Source: an uncultured Acidobacteriota bacterium (lineage in GTDB: Bacteria; Acidobacteriota; Terriglobia; Bryobacterales; Bryobacteraceae). Taken from it: a DNA stretch of 8,313 nucleotides. The stretch spans positions 1 to 8,313 of the forward strand of contig CALFYN010000192.1 in the NCBI GenBank assembly GCA_937952345.1, given 5' to 3'. Positions 1 to 6,891 of this stretch are shown here, piece by piece. A program made the position numbers and the translations under genes. Position 1 is the first letter of the stretch. Each line of letters opens with the position of its first letter. The notes under the pieces were generated by a model. That model was not told the origin of the DNA, did no database searches, and saw only the letters and a list, made by a program, of their open reading frames with translations.

Positions 1-78
1 TCCACCTGCATCCCGAATTGAGCCCAACGCTGCGCGCCTCGCTTGCCGCATGAGGTATGCGATGATGACTGCATCGCG
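1..78 (+). other. Left-edge leader upstream of the blaI-like gene, possibly the tail of an upstream gene
   Basis: No complete gene fits here. Two plus-strand frames are open from the left edge. One ends at TGA 51-53 and reads as a plausible protein tail (HLHPELSPTLRASLAA). The other ends at TGA 80-82, overlapping the ATG at 79 as ATGA. Either could be the end of an upstream gene, but neither is long enough to identify. GAGG at 52-55 is too far from the ATG at 79 to be its ribosome site. It is well placed for ATG 62, which would encode only MMTASR before the overlapping stop. GCGATG (59-64) and CATCGC (72-77) form a 6-bp stem with a 7-nt loop just before the start codon. No convincing promoter is seen. 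Confidence 0.3.
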
Positions 79-468
79 ATGAAGCAGGCGGAACTGGGCC
101 ATCTCGAATCCACTCTCATGGAGATCCTGTGGCGTCACGGCGCGCTCAGTGTGAAGGCGCTGGTGGACCATTTGGACCGCCCGCTCGCCTACACCACCGT
201 GATGACCACGCTCGACCGCCTCTACAAGAAGGGGCTACTCGAGCGGCGCAAACAGGACAGGGCCTTCGTCTACTCCCCGAAACTGACGTTTCGGGAATGG
301 ATCCGCCGCCGCGCAAGCGACCTGATTCAGGTGCTCCGCAATGATGCGACTGATGAAGTGGTCGCCTCCAGTCTGGTGGATGCGCTCGGCAGGCATGACC
401 GTTCGCTCCTCGATGAACTGGAGCGGCAAATCCGGCAAGCGCGCAAGCTGCGCGGAGGGCAGTCATGA
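79..468 (+). CDS. BlaI/MecI/CopY-family transcriptional repressor
   Basis: This is a 129-residue winged-helix repressor of the BlaI/MecI family, the usual length for the family. Residues 6-56 carry the DNA-binding domain. The family hallmark is plain at 36-54: LAYTTVMTTLDRLYKKGLL is the recognition helix leading into the wing, and RAFVYSP at 61-67 is the wing strand. Residues 70-125 are the helical dimerisation arm. In this family the repressor sits on a palindromic operator as a dimer and is inactivated when a partner M56 membrane protease is triggered. That partner is the next gene, overlapping by ATGA. I chose ATG 79 over the in-frame TTG at 43 because family members start shortly before the LGHLES-like helix. 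The TTG would add an acidic, cysteine-containing stretch untypical of the family. The target genes are not proven; nothing here points to beta-lactam resistance. Confidence 0.93.
   Translation: MKQAELGHLESTLMEILWRHGALSVKALVDHLDRPLAYTTVMTTLDRLYKKGLLERRKQDRAFVYSPKLTFREWIRRRASDLIQVLRNDATDEVVASSLVDALGRHDRSLLDELERQIRQARKLRGGQS
454..459 (+). promoter_or_regulatory. Ribosome binding site of the M56 peptidase gene
   Basis: GGAGGG lies inside the end of the blaI-like gene, 5 nt before the ATG at 465. It is a strong Shine-Dalgarno sequence. It supports the ATG at 465 as the real start and fits coupled translation with the repressor through the ATGA overlap. Confidence 0.8.
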
Positions 469-1349
469 CCTTCGACTACCTTCTGCGGTTGATCCTGCTG
501 TGTCTGGCCAGCTCTTACCTCCTGCACCTGGTGCTGGCGCTTGCCGTGCGATGCGCGACGCCGTCCATCTTGAGAGCAGCCAGTCGCAGCCTGCCGCGCA
601 CGGCAAGCGATCTGCTGCTCGCCGTCAGGCTCGCGCCCAGCGCCATTGCGTTGTCCTGCGTCCTGGCACTCGGCTTGCCCAGCTACCTGCGGTTTGAGCC
701 TGTACACACCGGCGAGAAGACCGGCCTGCTGCTCTGGACCCTTGCGGTCCTCGGCTGCGGCGTGTGGATGCAGGGCCTGTTGCGAGCGATCCGTGCCGTT
801 CGAGCGTCCCGCTCCCAGGATGGCCCCGTCCTTCGGCTGACGGGTATTCTCAAACCTCGTGTTGTGGTCTCGGAAGGTGTGCGTGCTGCGCTCTCCGAAG
901 AGCAATGGCTCACCGTGCTGCGCCACGAACAAGCCCATCTGCTCTCCGGCGACAATGCCAAGCGGCTTCTCATGATGCTGGCCCCGGGACTCGTGCCGTT
1001 CCATCGCGGGTGGCAGCCCATCGAACAAGCGTGGGCCGAGGCCGCCGAACGGGCCGCCGATGCCGCCGCGGTGGATGGCGACCAGAACCGCGCGCTCGTG
1101 CTGGCCGAGGCGCTTGTGCAGGTGGCGCGGCTCGGACTCGATCACGACACCGTCGAGTTGGCGAGCCCGTTTGTCAGCAATCCAGAGTCCCTGCGCACAC
1201 GTGTGCAATCCCTGATCGACGGTCCTCCGCGTGCCGCGCGCCGTAGCAGCATTCTCCCTGTTTCAGGACTTGCGTTGGCCGTGCTGCTGTCGGTGGCGCA
1301 GATCTGGCTGCGCGATGTCCACGTCCTGCTGGAACTGCTGGTCGACTAG
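465..1349 (+). CDS. M56-family (BlaR1-like) membrane metallopeptidase, short form without sensor domain
   Basis: This is a 294-residue membrane protease, the expected partner of the BlaI-like repressor just upstream. Three hydrophobic segments lie near residues 5-28, 50-72 and 86-106, and a fourth near 262-282. The zinc site is HEQAH (154-158), and the downstream glutamate is in AERAAD (E195), matching the M56 pattern HExxH...ExxAD. The conserved approach strand GILKPRVVVSEGV (127-139) is also present. In BlaR1/MecR1 a C-terminal penicillin-binding sensor of roughly 250 residues follows the last helix. Here only about a dozen residues remain, so nothing visible can bind a beta-lactam. The family role is to cleave, or trigger cleavage of, the repressor. 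For this protein that is inferred from pairing and motif. What activates it is unknown. Confidence 0.88.
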   Translation: MTFDYLLRLILLCLASSYLLHLVLALAVRCATPSILRAASRSLPRTASDLLLAVRLAPSAIALSCVLALGLPSYLRFEPVHTGEKTGLLLWTLAVLGCGVWMQGLLRAIRAVRASRSQDGPVLRLTGILKPRVVVSEGVRAALSEEQWLTVLRHEQAHLLSGDNAKRLLMMLAPGLVPFHRGWQPIEQAWAEAAERAADAAAVDGDQNRALVLAEALVQVARLGLDHDTVELASPFVSNPESLRTRVQSLIDGPPRAARRSSILPVSGLALAVLLSVAQIWLRDVHVLLELLVD

Positions 1350-1389
1350 CCAACTACGATCTCTGGTAGTAATACGACTGCTCGGCTAG
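1346..1389. repeat. Nested inverted repeats between the M56 gene and the receptor gene
   Basis: CTAGCC (1346-1351) and GGCTAG (1384-1389) are perfect 6-bp arms flanking the inner ACTAC/GTAGT repeat. Together they fill most of the 52-nt gap. The left arm includes the TAG stop of the M56 gene. They could form a cruciform or an RNA hairpin just before the receptor start. Six-base arms this far apart occur often by chance, so only the nesting and the location make this notable. Confidence 0.35.
1353..1370. promoter_or_regulatory. Possible BlaI-type operator upstream of the receptor gene
   Basis: ACTAC (1353-1357) and GTAGT (1366-1370) are perfect inverted 5-bp arms separated by 8 nt, an 18-bp dyad. 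BlaI/MecI repressors bind dyads whose half-sites have TACA/TGTA cores, often within ACTACA/TGTAGT-like sequence, so the arms are reminiscent of such sites although the spacing is not the classic one. A weak -35-like TAGCCA (1347-1352) and -10-like AGTAAT (1368-1373) bracket the dyad at a poor 15-nt spacing. If it is real, the receptor gene would have its own repressible promoter. This is inference from position and partial sequence match. Confidence 0.35.
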
Positions 1390-1401
1390 CATGAAGCAAG
1401 C

Positions 1402-4032
1402 TTGCTTCCTCTGCTCCTCCAGTTGCTACAACTTCTCGCGAACGCCGCGATTGTCGGGGTAGTGCAGGATGCGGCCGGAACGCCTGTGGCGGGTGCGCGC
1501 GTCCGGCTGCAAAACGCCGCGCAGGCCACAGTGGCAGCCACCACCTCGGAGACAAACGGACGGTTCTCGCTTGGGCCCGTCGCGAACGCCAGCTACGTGC
1601 TCATCGCTGTCAAGGAAGGCTTTGCCGAGTCGCGCACCGCTGTATCCGTTGCTGTGGCGGCCGGCGCCGAACTGACGATCCGTCTGCAGGTTGCGCCCGT
1701 CCGTACGGAGGTCACAGTGAATGCCGAGACCGGCACCGTCGCCACCGTGGACAGCGTCACACAGCCGGTCACGCTGATCGGCAGGGCGCAACTGGCCGAC
1801 CGCACCATCGAGTTCAGCGAAGCCGCGGATGGGCAGGCCGGCGTCCATCAGTTGCGCACCAGCACTACCCTCGGCGCATACTTCGTCCGCGGGCTCACGG
1901 GCAAGAACGTGGCCGTCTTCCGCGACGGCGTCCGCTACACCACATCGGCGCAACGCGGGGGCATCAGCACCTTTCTCAACCTCATCAATCCGGAAGGCGT
2001 GGATACCGTCGAGGTGCTGCGCGGCCCGAACAGTGCGCAGTACGGCTCGGATTCCCTTGGCGGCACGGTCACCGTGAACTCGCGTACGGCCGAGTTGCGC
2101 GAATCCGGAACCGCATGGCGCGGGCAGTTGGGCACGGTCTATCAAACGGCGGCGCACGCCTTCGGTACCGACGGCGCACTGGACTATTCCAGCCCGCGCG
2201 CCGGCATTCACGCCGATCTGCTGGGGCGGCGGTCCAACACGTTCCGCGCCGGCGGCGGTATCGACAGCCACGCCGCCGTGACGCGCTTCTTCGGGCTGCC
2301 GTCCACCGTCTTCGGCGAACGGTTGCCCGACACAGGGTTCACCACGTACGGCGGAACGCTTCACGCGCAAGTCCGCGCCGGCAAGCAGTCGCAATGGATC
2401 GGCCACTATGAGCGCAGCCAGCAGGACGGAGGCAAGCGCTACGATCAACTGCTCGGCGGCGATGGCAACCTGATCGCCGAACTGCGCAACCTGATGCTCG
2501 ACTTCGGCTACCTGCGTTACCAGGCCTTCGCCATTGGGCCCTTCGATCAACTTTCCGTTACTGGTTCCTACAACGCGCAGCGCGAAGAGCGAGTCAATCA
2601 GGGAGGGCAAGGCAACCCCACCGGCAGCGTCACGCATCAATACGAGAAGACGCGGGCCGCGGGCGTGCAGTTCTTCGCCGCGCGCAAGTGGCAGCGGCTG
2701 GACTGGCTGCTCGGCGGAGAGGGCTACCGCGAAGGGGTGACCTCGCCGTCGTTCACCGCCAATCCAGTTACCGGCGCAGTCGCCATCGTCCGTCCCCGCA
2801 TCCCGAACGGAGCGCGCTACTGGCAGCACGGGCTCTACACGCAAGCGGCGTGGCAGCCCACTCGATCCGACCGTGTCAGGCTCAGCGGGGCACTGCGCTT
2901 CGGCGGCGCGTCGTATCAATCGAAGAACGGCGGCACGCTGTCTCCACCGGATTCTTTGTCCGCCAACGCCTTTAGCGGACGCTTCGGGGGCGTCGTTCGT
3001 CCCGTGGAAGTCGTGGCTCTGTACGCATCCTACAGCCGCGGATTCCGCGCACCCAACATCACCGATCTGGGCACGCTCGGGCTGCAAGGCAACGGAGTCT
3101 ACGAAGCCGCCGTCGCGGATTTGGCTGGCCGTGGCGCCCTCATCGGCGATCGCGCGGATGACCAGGCGGTCTCGACGGGCTTGCCGGTGGAACGGCTCAG
3201 GCCCGAGTATGCGGACAACATCGACTACGGCGTCCGCATCCGCCACTCGCGATTCGAGACCGACTTCGGCGGGTTCTGGATGCGCCTCGACAACACGATC
3301 ATCTCCCAGACCCTGATTCTTCCCCAGGGCGTGGTGGGGCAGCCGCTTGGCGAGCAGGCGATCATCCGGCAACTGCCCAGCGGGGCGGTGTTCGTGGCCG
3401 CCGCGACGTCGCCGGTGCTGGTGCGGGCCAACTTCTCGGGCGCGGAACTGCGCGGCTTCGAGCATACGCTGCGGCTGCGCGTCACTGACTCCTGGACGCT
3501 ATCGGAGAACGTGACGGCCATCCACGCGGAGGATCCCCGCACGGGATTGCCGCCGGATATCGAGCCAGGTGTGCCGCCACTCAACTTCCATCCCAGCCTG
3601 TCCTATCGCCCTGCCTCGCGGCGCTATTGGTTCGAGGTGTATGGGAGCGTCGCGGCGCGCCAGGACCGGCTGTCGTCGCTAGCGCTCTCTGACCGGCGCA
3701 TCGGCAATCCGCGATCCCGGAACAACATCCAGTCGTTCTTCAACAACGGTGCGCGCGTGCGCGGCCTCGTAGCCAACGGGGTGCTGATTCCCACGGGCGA
3801 GACGCTGGCGCAGTTGCAGAATCGCGTGTTAGGGACGCTGACCTCGGCTCCGCAGTTCACCGCCATCCCCGGATACGGCTGGTTCGGCGTCCGCGGCGGC
3901 CTCTCGCTCAGTTCCCAGACGGACCTCTTTGCCGACTTCTCGAATATCGCCGACAAGAACTACCGCGGCATTGGATGGGGCATCGATGGCCCTGGGCGCG
4001 GAGTGGTCATTCGGCTTCGGCGCCGCTTCTGA
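1402..4032 (+). CDS. TonB-dependent outer-membrane receptor with N-terminal carboxypeptidase-regulatory-like domain
   Basis: This 876-residue receptor would import a bulky ligand across the outer membrane, powered by TonB. A leucine-rich signal peptide ends at an AxA-type site (ANA, 13-15). Residues 16-97 form a carboxypeptidase-regulatory-like beta-sandwich (VVQDAAGTPVAGARVRL, then GRFSLGPV). A TonB-box-like TEVTVNA lies at 102-108. The plug spans about 107-228, with FVRGLTGKNVAVFRDGVRY and VEVLRGPNSAQYGSDSLGG as its clearest blocks. The rest is the beta-barrel, including RGFRAPN (547-553) and a C-terminal strand ending in phenylalanine. The plug resembles those of haem/haemoglobin-type receptors, but the NPNL box is missing, so the ligand is not assigned. 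The TTG at 1402 is the only start codon in the open frame and gives a signal peptide with no basic residue. An ATG at 1391 lies out of frame. No TonB, ExbB or ExbD gene is in the window. Confidence 0.93.
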   Translation: MLPLLLQLLQLLANAAIVGVVQDAAGTPVAGARVRLQNAAQATVAATTSETNGRFSLGPVANASYVLIAVKEGFAESRTAVSVAVAAGAELTIRLQVAPVRTEVTVNAETGTVATVDSVTQPVTLIGRAQLADRTIEFSEAADGQAGVHQLRTSTTLGAYFVRGLTGKNVAVFRDGVRYTTSAQRGGISTFLNLINPEGVDTVEVLRGPNSAQYGSDSLGGTVTVNSRTAELRESGTAWRGQLGTVYQTAAHAFGTDGALDYSSPRAGIHADLLGRRSNTFRAGGGIDSHAAVTRFFGLPSTVFGERLPDTGFTTYGGTLHAQVRAGKQSQWIGHYERSQQDGGKRYDQLLGGDGNLIAELRNLMLDFGYLRYQAFAIGPFDQLSVTGSYNAQREERVNQGGQGNPTGSVTHQYEKTRAAGVQFFAARKWQRLDWLLGGEGYREGVTSPSFTANPVTGAVAIVRPRIPNGARYWQHGLYTQAAWQPTRSDRVRLSGALRFGGASYQSKNGGTLSPPDSLSANAFSGRFGGVVRPVEVVALYASYSRGFRAPNITDLGTLGLQGNGVYEAAVADLAGRGALIGDRADDQAVSTGLPVERLRPEYADNIDYGVRIRHSRFETDFGGFWMRLDNTIISQTLILPQGVVGQPLGEQAIIRQLPSGAVFVAAATSPVLVRANFSGAELRGFEHTLRLRVTDSWTLSENVTAIHAEDPRTGLPPDIEPGVPPLNFHPSLSYRPASRRYWFEVYGSVAARQDRLSSLALSDRRIGNPRSRNNIQSFFNNGARVRGLVANGVLIPTGETLAQLQNRVLGTLTSAPQFTAIPGYGWFGVRGGLSLSSQTDLFADFSNIADKNYRGIGWGIDGPGRGVVIRLRRRF

Positions 4033-4057
4033 TGCCTACATCGCCTCTCTGGCGCCG
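4018..4057. terminator. Weak stem-loop spanning the two convergent stop codons
   Basis: CGGCGCC (4018-4024) and GGCGCCG (4051-4057) can pair as a 7-bp all-GC stem with a 26-nt loop that contains both convergent stop codons. There is no T-tract on either side, so it is not a standard intrinsic terminator. Each arm contains the self-complementary GGCGCC, which makes a chance match likely. It is listed because no other termination signal is visible between two genes only 3 nt apart. Confidence 0.2.
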
Positions 4058-5508
4058 GGTGGCAGTTTGCCGGCCAGCCTCGGGTCTCCGCCGGTTTGCT
4101 TGAGGAGTTGCTCCATACGTCCCTGCAACCCATCGAGCAGTTTCAGCAATGCCGGATCCTTCAGGCGGAACGCGGTGCGCATGCGGTCATGGGAGTTCAT
4201 CATGGTCCCGGCGAGCAGGTTGTTCATCTGGTCCGGATCCTTCTTCATGTCGTAGAGTTCGTCGATGTCCCAAATGCCGTAGGTCTGCATGAGGCTGTAC
4301 TCGGTTGTGCGCAGGCCGATGATGGTCGGGGTATAGGGAAAATCGCGCTCCCATTCATACTCGTACAGGAAGTCTGTACGCCAGTTGGAGGCGCCCTGTC
4401 CACGCAGCACGGGCAGCAGTGAGCGCCCGTGATTCGGAGGCGCCTGTACGCCGGCAGCTTCGAGGAAAGTGGGCATGATGTCGTTGTTCAGCGCATACTG
4501 CGAGCGGCGGCCGGGGCCGAACAGATCCGGGCAATGCATCAGCAGCGGGACGCGGATGGAGGACTCGTACATGGCGCGCTTGTCGATCAGCCCGTGGTCG
4601 CCCCACATGTAGCCGTTGTCGCCCATGTAGACCACGAGCGTGTCGTTGAGCAATCCGCGGCGCTCCAGGGTATCGAGGATGCGTCCGGTGCTTTCGTCGA
4701 TGGCCGAAAGCGAGCGGCAGTAGCCCATATACAGCTCTTCGAGCGTGGCGATCTGCCCGATGGCGCCGTCCACGCCGTGGCGGGTGAAGCGGCGCTTGCG
4801 CACCCAATCGGGCTTCGTGGCATACCAATCGTCGCGGTACCACATGGTCTTCGGGCGCGGCATGCGCTCGTTCTTGTATTGCTCGCGATGGCGCGGCGCC
4901 GGTTCGAACGGCGAGTGCACGGCCTTGTGCGACAGATACAACATAAACGGCCCGTTTTGTTGCGAGATGAAGCGTTCGGCTTCGTCCGTGAGGATGTCGG
5001 TGATGTAGCCGTTGCGCTGTTCCTGCTTGCCGTTTACGTTCAGCTTGGGATTGAAGTACTCGCCTTGGCCGAAGAAGCTGAACCAATGATCGAATCCGGG
5101 GCGAGGAGCGTCGGAGGAGCCGCCCATGTGCCATTTTCCGAGGAAGCCGGTCTTGTAGCCGGCCTTCTGCAACAGCGCGGGGAACATGGGCAGCCGCGGA
5201 TCGAGTTCGGTGAAGTTGTCCTGGATCTTGTGAGCGTGCGGATAGAGCCCGGTGAGGATGGAAGCTCTGCTGGGCGAACACAGCGACGAGGTGACGAATG
5301 CGTTCTCAAACAGCACGCCGTTGCGGGCGATCCGGTCGATGCCGGGAGTCTTCACCCACGGGTGTCCGGTGCAGCTCATGATGTCGTAGCGGTGATCGTC
5401 GGTGAGGATGAAGACGATGTTGCGCTTGCGGTTCTGCGCGGACAGCAGGCCGGGCATGGATGCAGCCGCTGTGGACTGCAGCAGTTGGCGTCGGGTGAGT
5501 GCAGGCAT
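4036..5508 (-). CDS. Exported type I sulfatase (formylglycine-dependent, Tat signal)
   Basis: This 490-residue arylsulfatase-family enzyme hydrolyses sulfate esters. The N-terminus TRRQLLQ (5-11) is a twin-arginine motif followed by a hydrophobic stretch and a likely cleavage near LLSA (21-24). Active-site parts are complete: the metal-binding DD (37-38); CSPSR (77-81), whose cysteine is converted to formylglycine, within signature 1 ending ASILTG; the second signature GYKTGFLGKWHMG (117-129); HKAVHSPF (193-200); GDNG (296-299); and K310. The C-terminal block IWDIDELYDMKKDPDQMNNL (412-431) recalls N-acetylglucosamine-6-sulfatase-like sulfatases, so a sulfated glycan is a reasonable but unproven substrate. 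It needs a maturase (FGE or anSME type), not seen here. It is probably the last gene of the operon with the two phosphoesterases, 18 nt after the nearer one. No Shine-Dalgarno sequence is visible. The stop TAG is 3 nt from that of the convergent receptor gene. Confidence 0.95.
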   Translation of the reverse strand: MPALTRRQLLQSTAAASMPGLLSAQNRKRNIVFILTDDHRYDIMSCTGHPWVKTPGIDRIARNGVLFENAFVTSSLCSPSRASILTGLYPHAHKIQDNFTELDPRLPMFPALLQKAGYKTGFLGKWHMGGSSDAPRPGFDHWFSFFGQGEYFNPKLNVNGKQEQRNGYITDILTDEAERFISQQNGPFMLYLSHKAVHSPFEPAPRHREQYKNERMPRPKTMWYRDDWYATKPDWVRKRRFTRHGVDGAIGQIATLEELYMGYCRSLSAIDESTGRILDTLERRGLLNDTLVVYMGDNGYMWGDHGLIDKRAMYESSIRVPLLMHCPDLFGPGRRSQYALNNDIMPTFLEAAGVQAPPNHGRSLLPVLRGQGASNWRTDFLYEYEWERDFPYTPTIIGLRTTEYSLMQTYGIWDIDELYDMKKDPDQMNNLLAGTMMNSHDRMRTAFRLKDPALLKLLDGLQGRMEQLLKQTGGDPRLAGKLPPGAREAM

Positions 5509-5509
5509 C

Positions 5510-5523
5510 CGTACGATTGTACG
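5510..5523. repeat. Short perfect inverted repeat between phosphoesterase and sulfatase genes
   Basis: CGTAC (5510-5514) and GTACG (5519-5523) are perfect 5-bp arms around a 4-nt loop. They occupy most of the 18-nt gap and end 1 nt before the sulfatase start codon on the minus strand, where a ribosome site would be expected. The hairpin could tune translation or mark a processing point, or it may be chance. Confidence 0.35.
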
Positions 5524-5526
5524 TGT

Positions 5527-6891
5527 TCAGCGCCGCGCAATGGCATAACAGTGCGCCACTGCCCCTGTGCTGGTTAGCACGTATTCGACCAGGGAGCGGT
5601 CCGCAGTCACCCGGACGCGCATATGTCCGGACTCGCCCAACACTGTCCCGGTGGTGTATCCATACTCGCGGGTGTTACGGGGTACTCCCGTTCGCGGATT
5701 GCCCGGTTGTGGGACCAGTTGGTAGACCACCCCATCCAGCTCTTCGCGCGCGTACATGTGATCGTGGCCATGAAACACAATCGCCACTTTATGTTTTGCG
5801 AGCAATGCATGCACGGGCATCTCCCATGCGGGCCGGCGTGCGCGGAATCCATCCGAGCCGTCTTCGTTTTTTCCGCCCCACTCGTTGAATGGCGCGGCGG
5901 CGATGCCCCCGCGAACCGGCTGTCTCTTTGCTCCGGTGGGGTGATGCAGGAACACAAACTTGTGCGCCGCTGTGCTGCCGGCGAGCGTTTTTCCCAACCA
6001 TCGGTATTGGGCATCGCCCAGAGTCCAGTGCCAGTTGTCCGTACGCCCCCGGCCCACGGTTGCCCAAAACGGATCGAGCACCACGAACAGTGCATCGCCC
6101 CACTGCCATGCGTAGTAATTTTCCAGCGAACCCAACCGCGGATGCGGCGTTGCATTTCCCGAATAGAACGAATCGGGCACTGGATTCGGGAAGTATTTCC
6201 TGCGTAGCTGCAGTGACCATGCGGCCATGCTTGTTGCCGTGCCATCATCGCGTGCGCCGCCTTCTCCATCGTGGTTACCCAATGCCAGGAACAAGGGAAC
6301 CGAGTGGCATAACAGGCCGAAGTAGTAGCGCTGGGCAAGGTACTGAGGATGGGCCTGGCGGAAATCGTCGCGCCGCTTGTCCACCATGAACGTGTCGCCG
6401 AGATCAATGAGGAAATCCGGCTTCGCCGCCCCCATACGAGCGAGCGCCGTCTCGTAGGCCTGCGGGCTCACCTGTCGATCGAGATGCGAGTCGGCCTGGA
6501 CGACAAACGTGAATGCGCTCCGGGGCGCGCGTTGGGTATGAAAACTATATTCAGGCGACGCCTGGAAGGTTGCGGCGTCTCGGGTTCGAATCCGCAAACG
6601 GTAGGTGTAGCGGCGATCGGGTAGCAACCGGTTCATGATTACCGACGCTGGTTGCCCGTTGGTGAGTTGGAACTGTTCCGAACGGCGCCCATCGTATTCG
6701 AGGTAAGCCTGGAGATCCTCATAGGCCAGGATGGTTGCTGTTATGGAATCCGCGGTGGGCCGTCCCAGCACCACATCGTAGCGATGTGGCGGCACATCGG
6801 TGTGGAACACTTCGTTTTCGCTGCGCGCACGGCGGTTTTGCTGCCCGGCGAGCAGCAGCGCCGCGCCGGCGAACAACAAGATTTTCTTCAT
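5527..6891 (-). CDS. Exported metallophosphoesterase with fibronectin-like N-terminal domain (downstream paralogue)
   Basis: This 454-residue calcineurin-like phosphoesterase begins with a signal peptide (MKKILLFAGAALLLAG) that has no lipobox cysteine. Residues 38-118 look like the fibronectin III-type domain found at the front of purple acid phosphatases, ending in FHTQRAP (117-123). The catalytic domain follows with all five metal motifs: DSH (134-136), GDTF (165-168), GNHD (205-208), HH (316-317) and GHDH (375-378). True purple enzymes have DxG and GDxxY, where the tyrosine binds iron and gives the colour. Here these are DSH and GDTFM, so the purple label is probably wrong and the generic DxH class fits better. 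The start overlaps the stop of the upstream paralogue by 4 nt (ATGA on the minus strand), indicating coupled expression. Substrate unknown; organic phosphate esters in the periplasm or outside the cell are likely. Confidence 0.9.
   Translation of the reverse strand: MKKILLFAGAALLLAGQQNRRARSENEVFHTDVPPHRYDVVLGRPTADSITATILAYEDLQAYLEYDGRRSEQFQLTNGQPASVIMNRLLPDRRYTYRLRIRTRDAATFQASPEYSFHTQRAPRSAFTFVVQADSHLDRQVSPQAYETALARMGAAKPDFLIDLGDTFMVDKRRDDFRQAHPQYLAQRYYFGLLCHSVPLFLALGNHDGEGGARDDGTATSMAAWSLQLRRKYFPNPVPDSFYSGNATPHPRLGSLENYYAWQWGDALFVVLDPFWATVGRGRTDNWHWTLGDAQYRWLGKTLAGSTAAHKFVFLHHPTGAKRQPVRGGIAAAPFNEWGGKNEDGSDGFRARRPAWEMPVHALLAKHKVAIVFHGHDHMYAREELDGVVYQLVPQPGNPRTGVPRNTREYGYTTGTVLGESGHMRVRVTADRSLVEYVLTSTGAVAHCYAIARR

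Noticed and set aside
72..81. A perfect 10-bp palindrome, CATCGCGATG, over the repressor start codon.
   Set aside because: Several 10-bp palindromes are expected by chance in 8 kb, and it does not resemble BlaI half-sites.
327..1208. A 293-codon minus-strand open frame over the repressor and protease genes.
   Set aside because: It covers two well-recognised genes on the other strand and has no family features.
79..1349. Reading the BlaI/M56 pair as a beta-lactam resistance locus.
   Set aside because: There is no beta-lactamase or penicillin-binding protein in the window, and the M56 protein lacks the penicillin-sensing domain.
1370..1379. TAATACGACT matches the first 10 bases of the T7 phage promoter.
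   Set aside because: The following bases (GCTCGGC) do not match the rest of the promoter, and no phage or vector sequence is present. A chance match is the simplest reading.
3037..3219. The FRAP box in the receptor, suggesting a haem/haemoglobin receptor.
   Set aside because: RGFRAPN is widespread in TonB-dependent receptors. The NPNL box and a histidine between the boxes, expected in haem receptors, are not seen.
1426..3465. A 679-codon open frame antisense to the receptor gene.
   Set aside because: Long antisense frames are expected opposite GC-rich genes. It shows no recognisable domain, while the plus strand encodes a complete receptor.
4429..5577. A 382-codon plus-strand open frame across the sulfatase gene.
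   Set aside because: It is a shadow of the sulfatase, whose full set of active-site motifs is on the minus strand.
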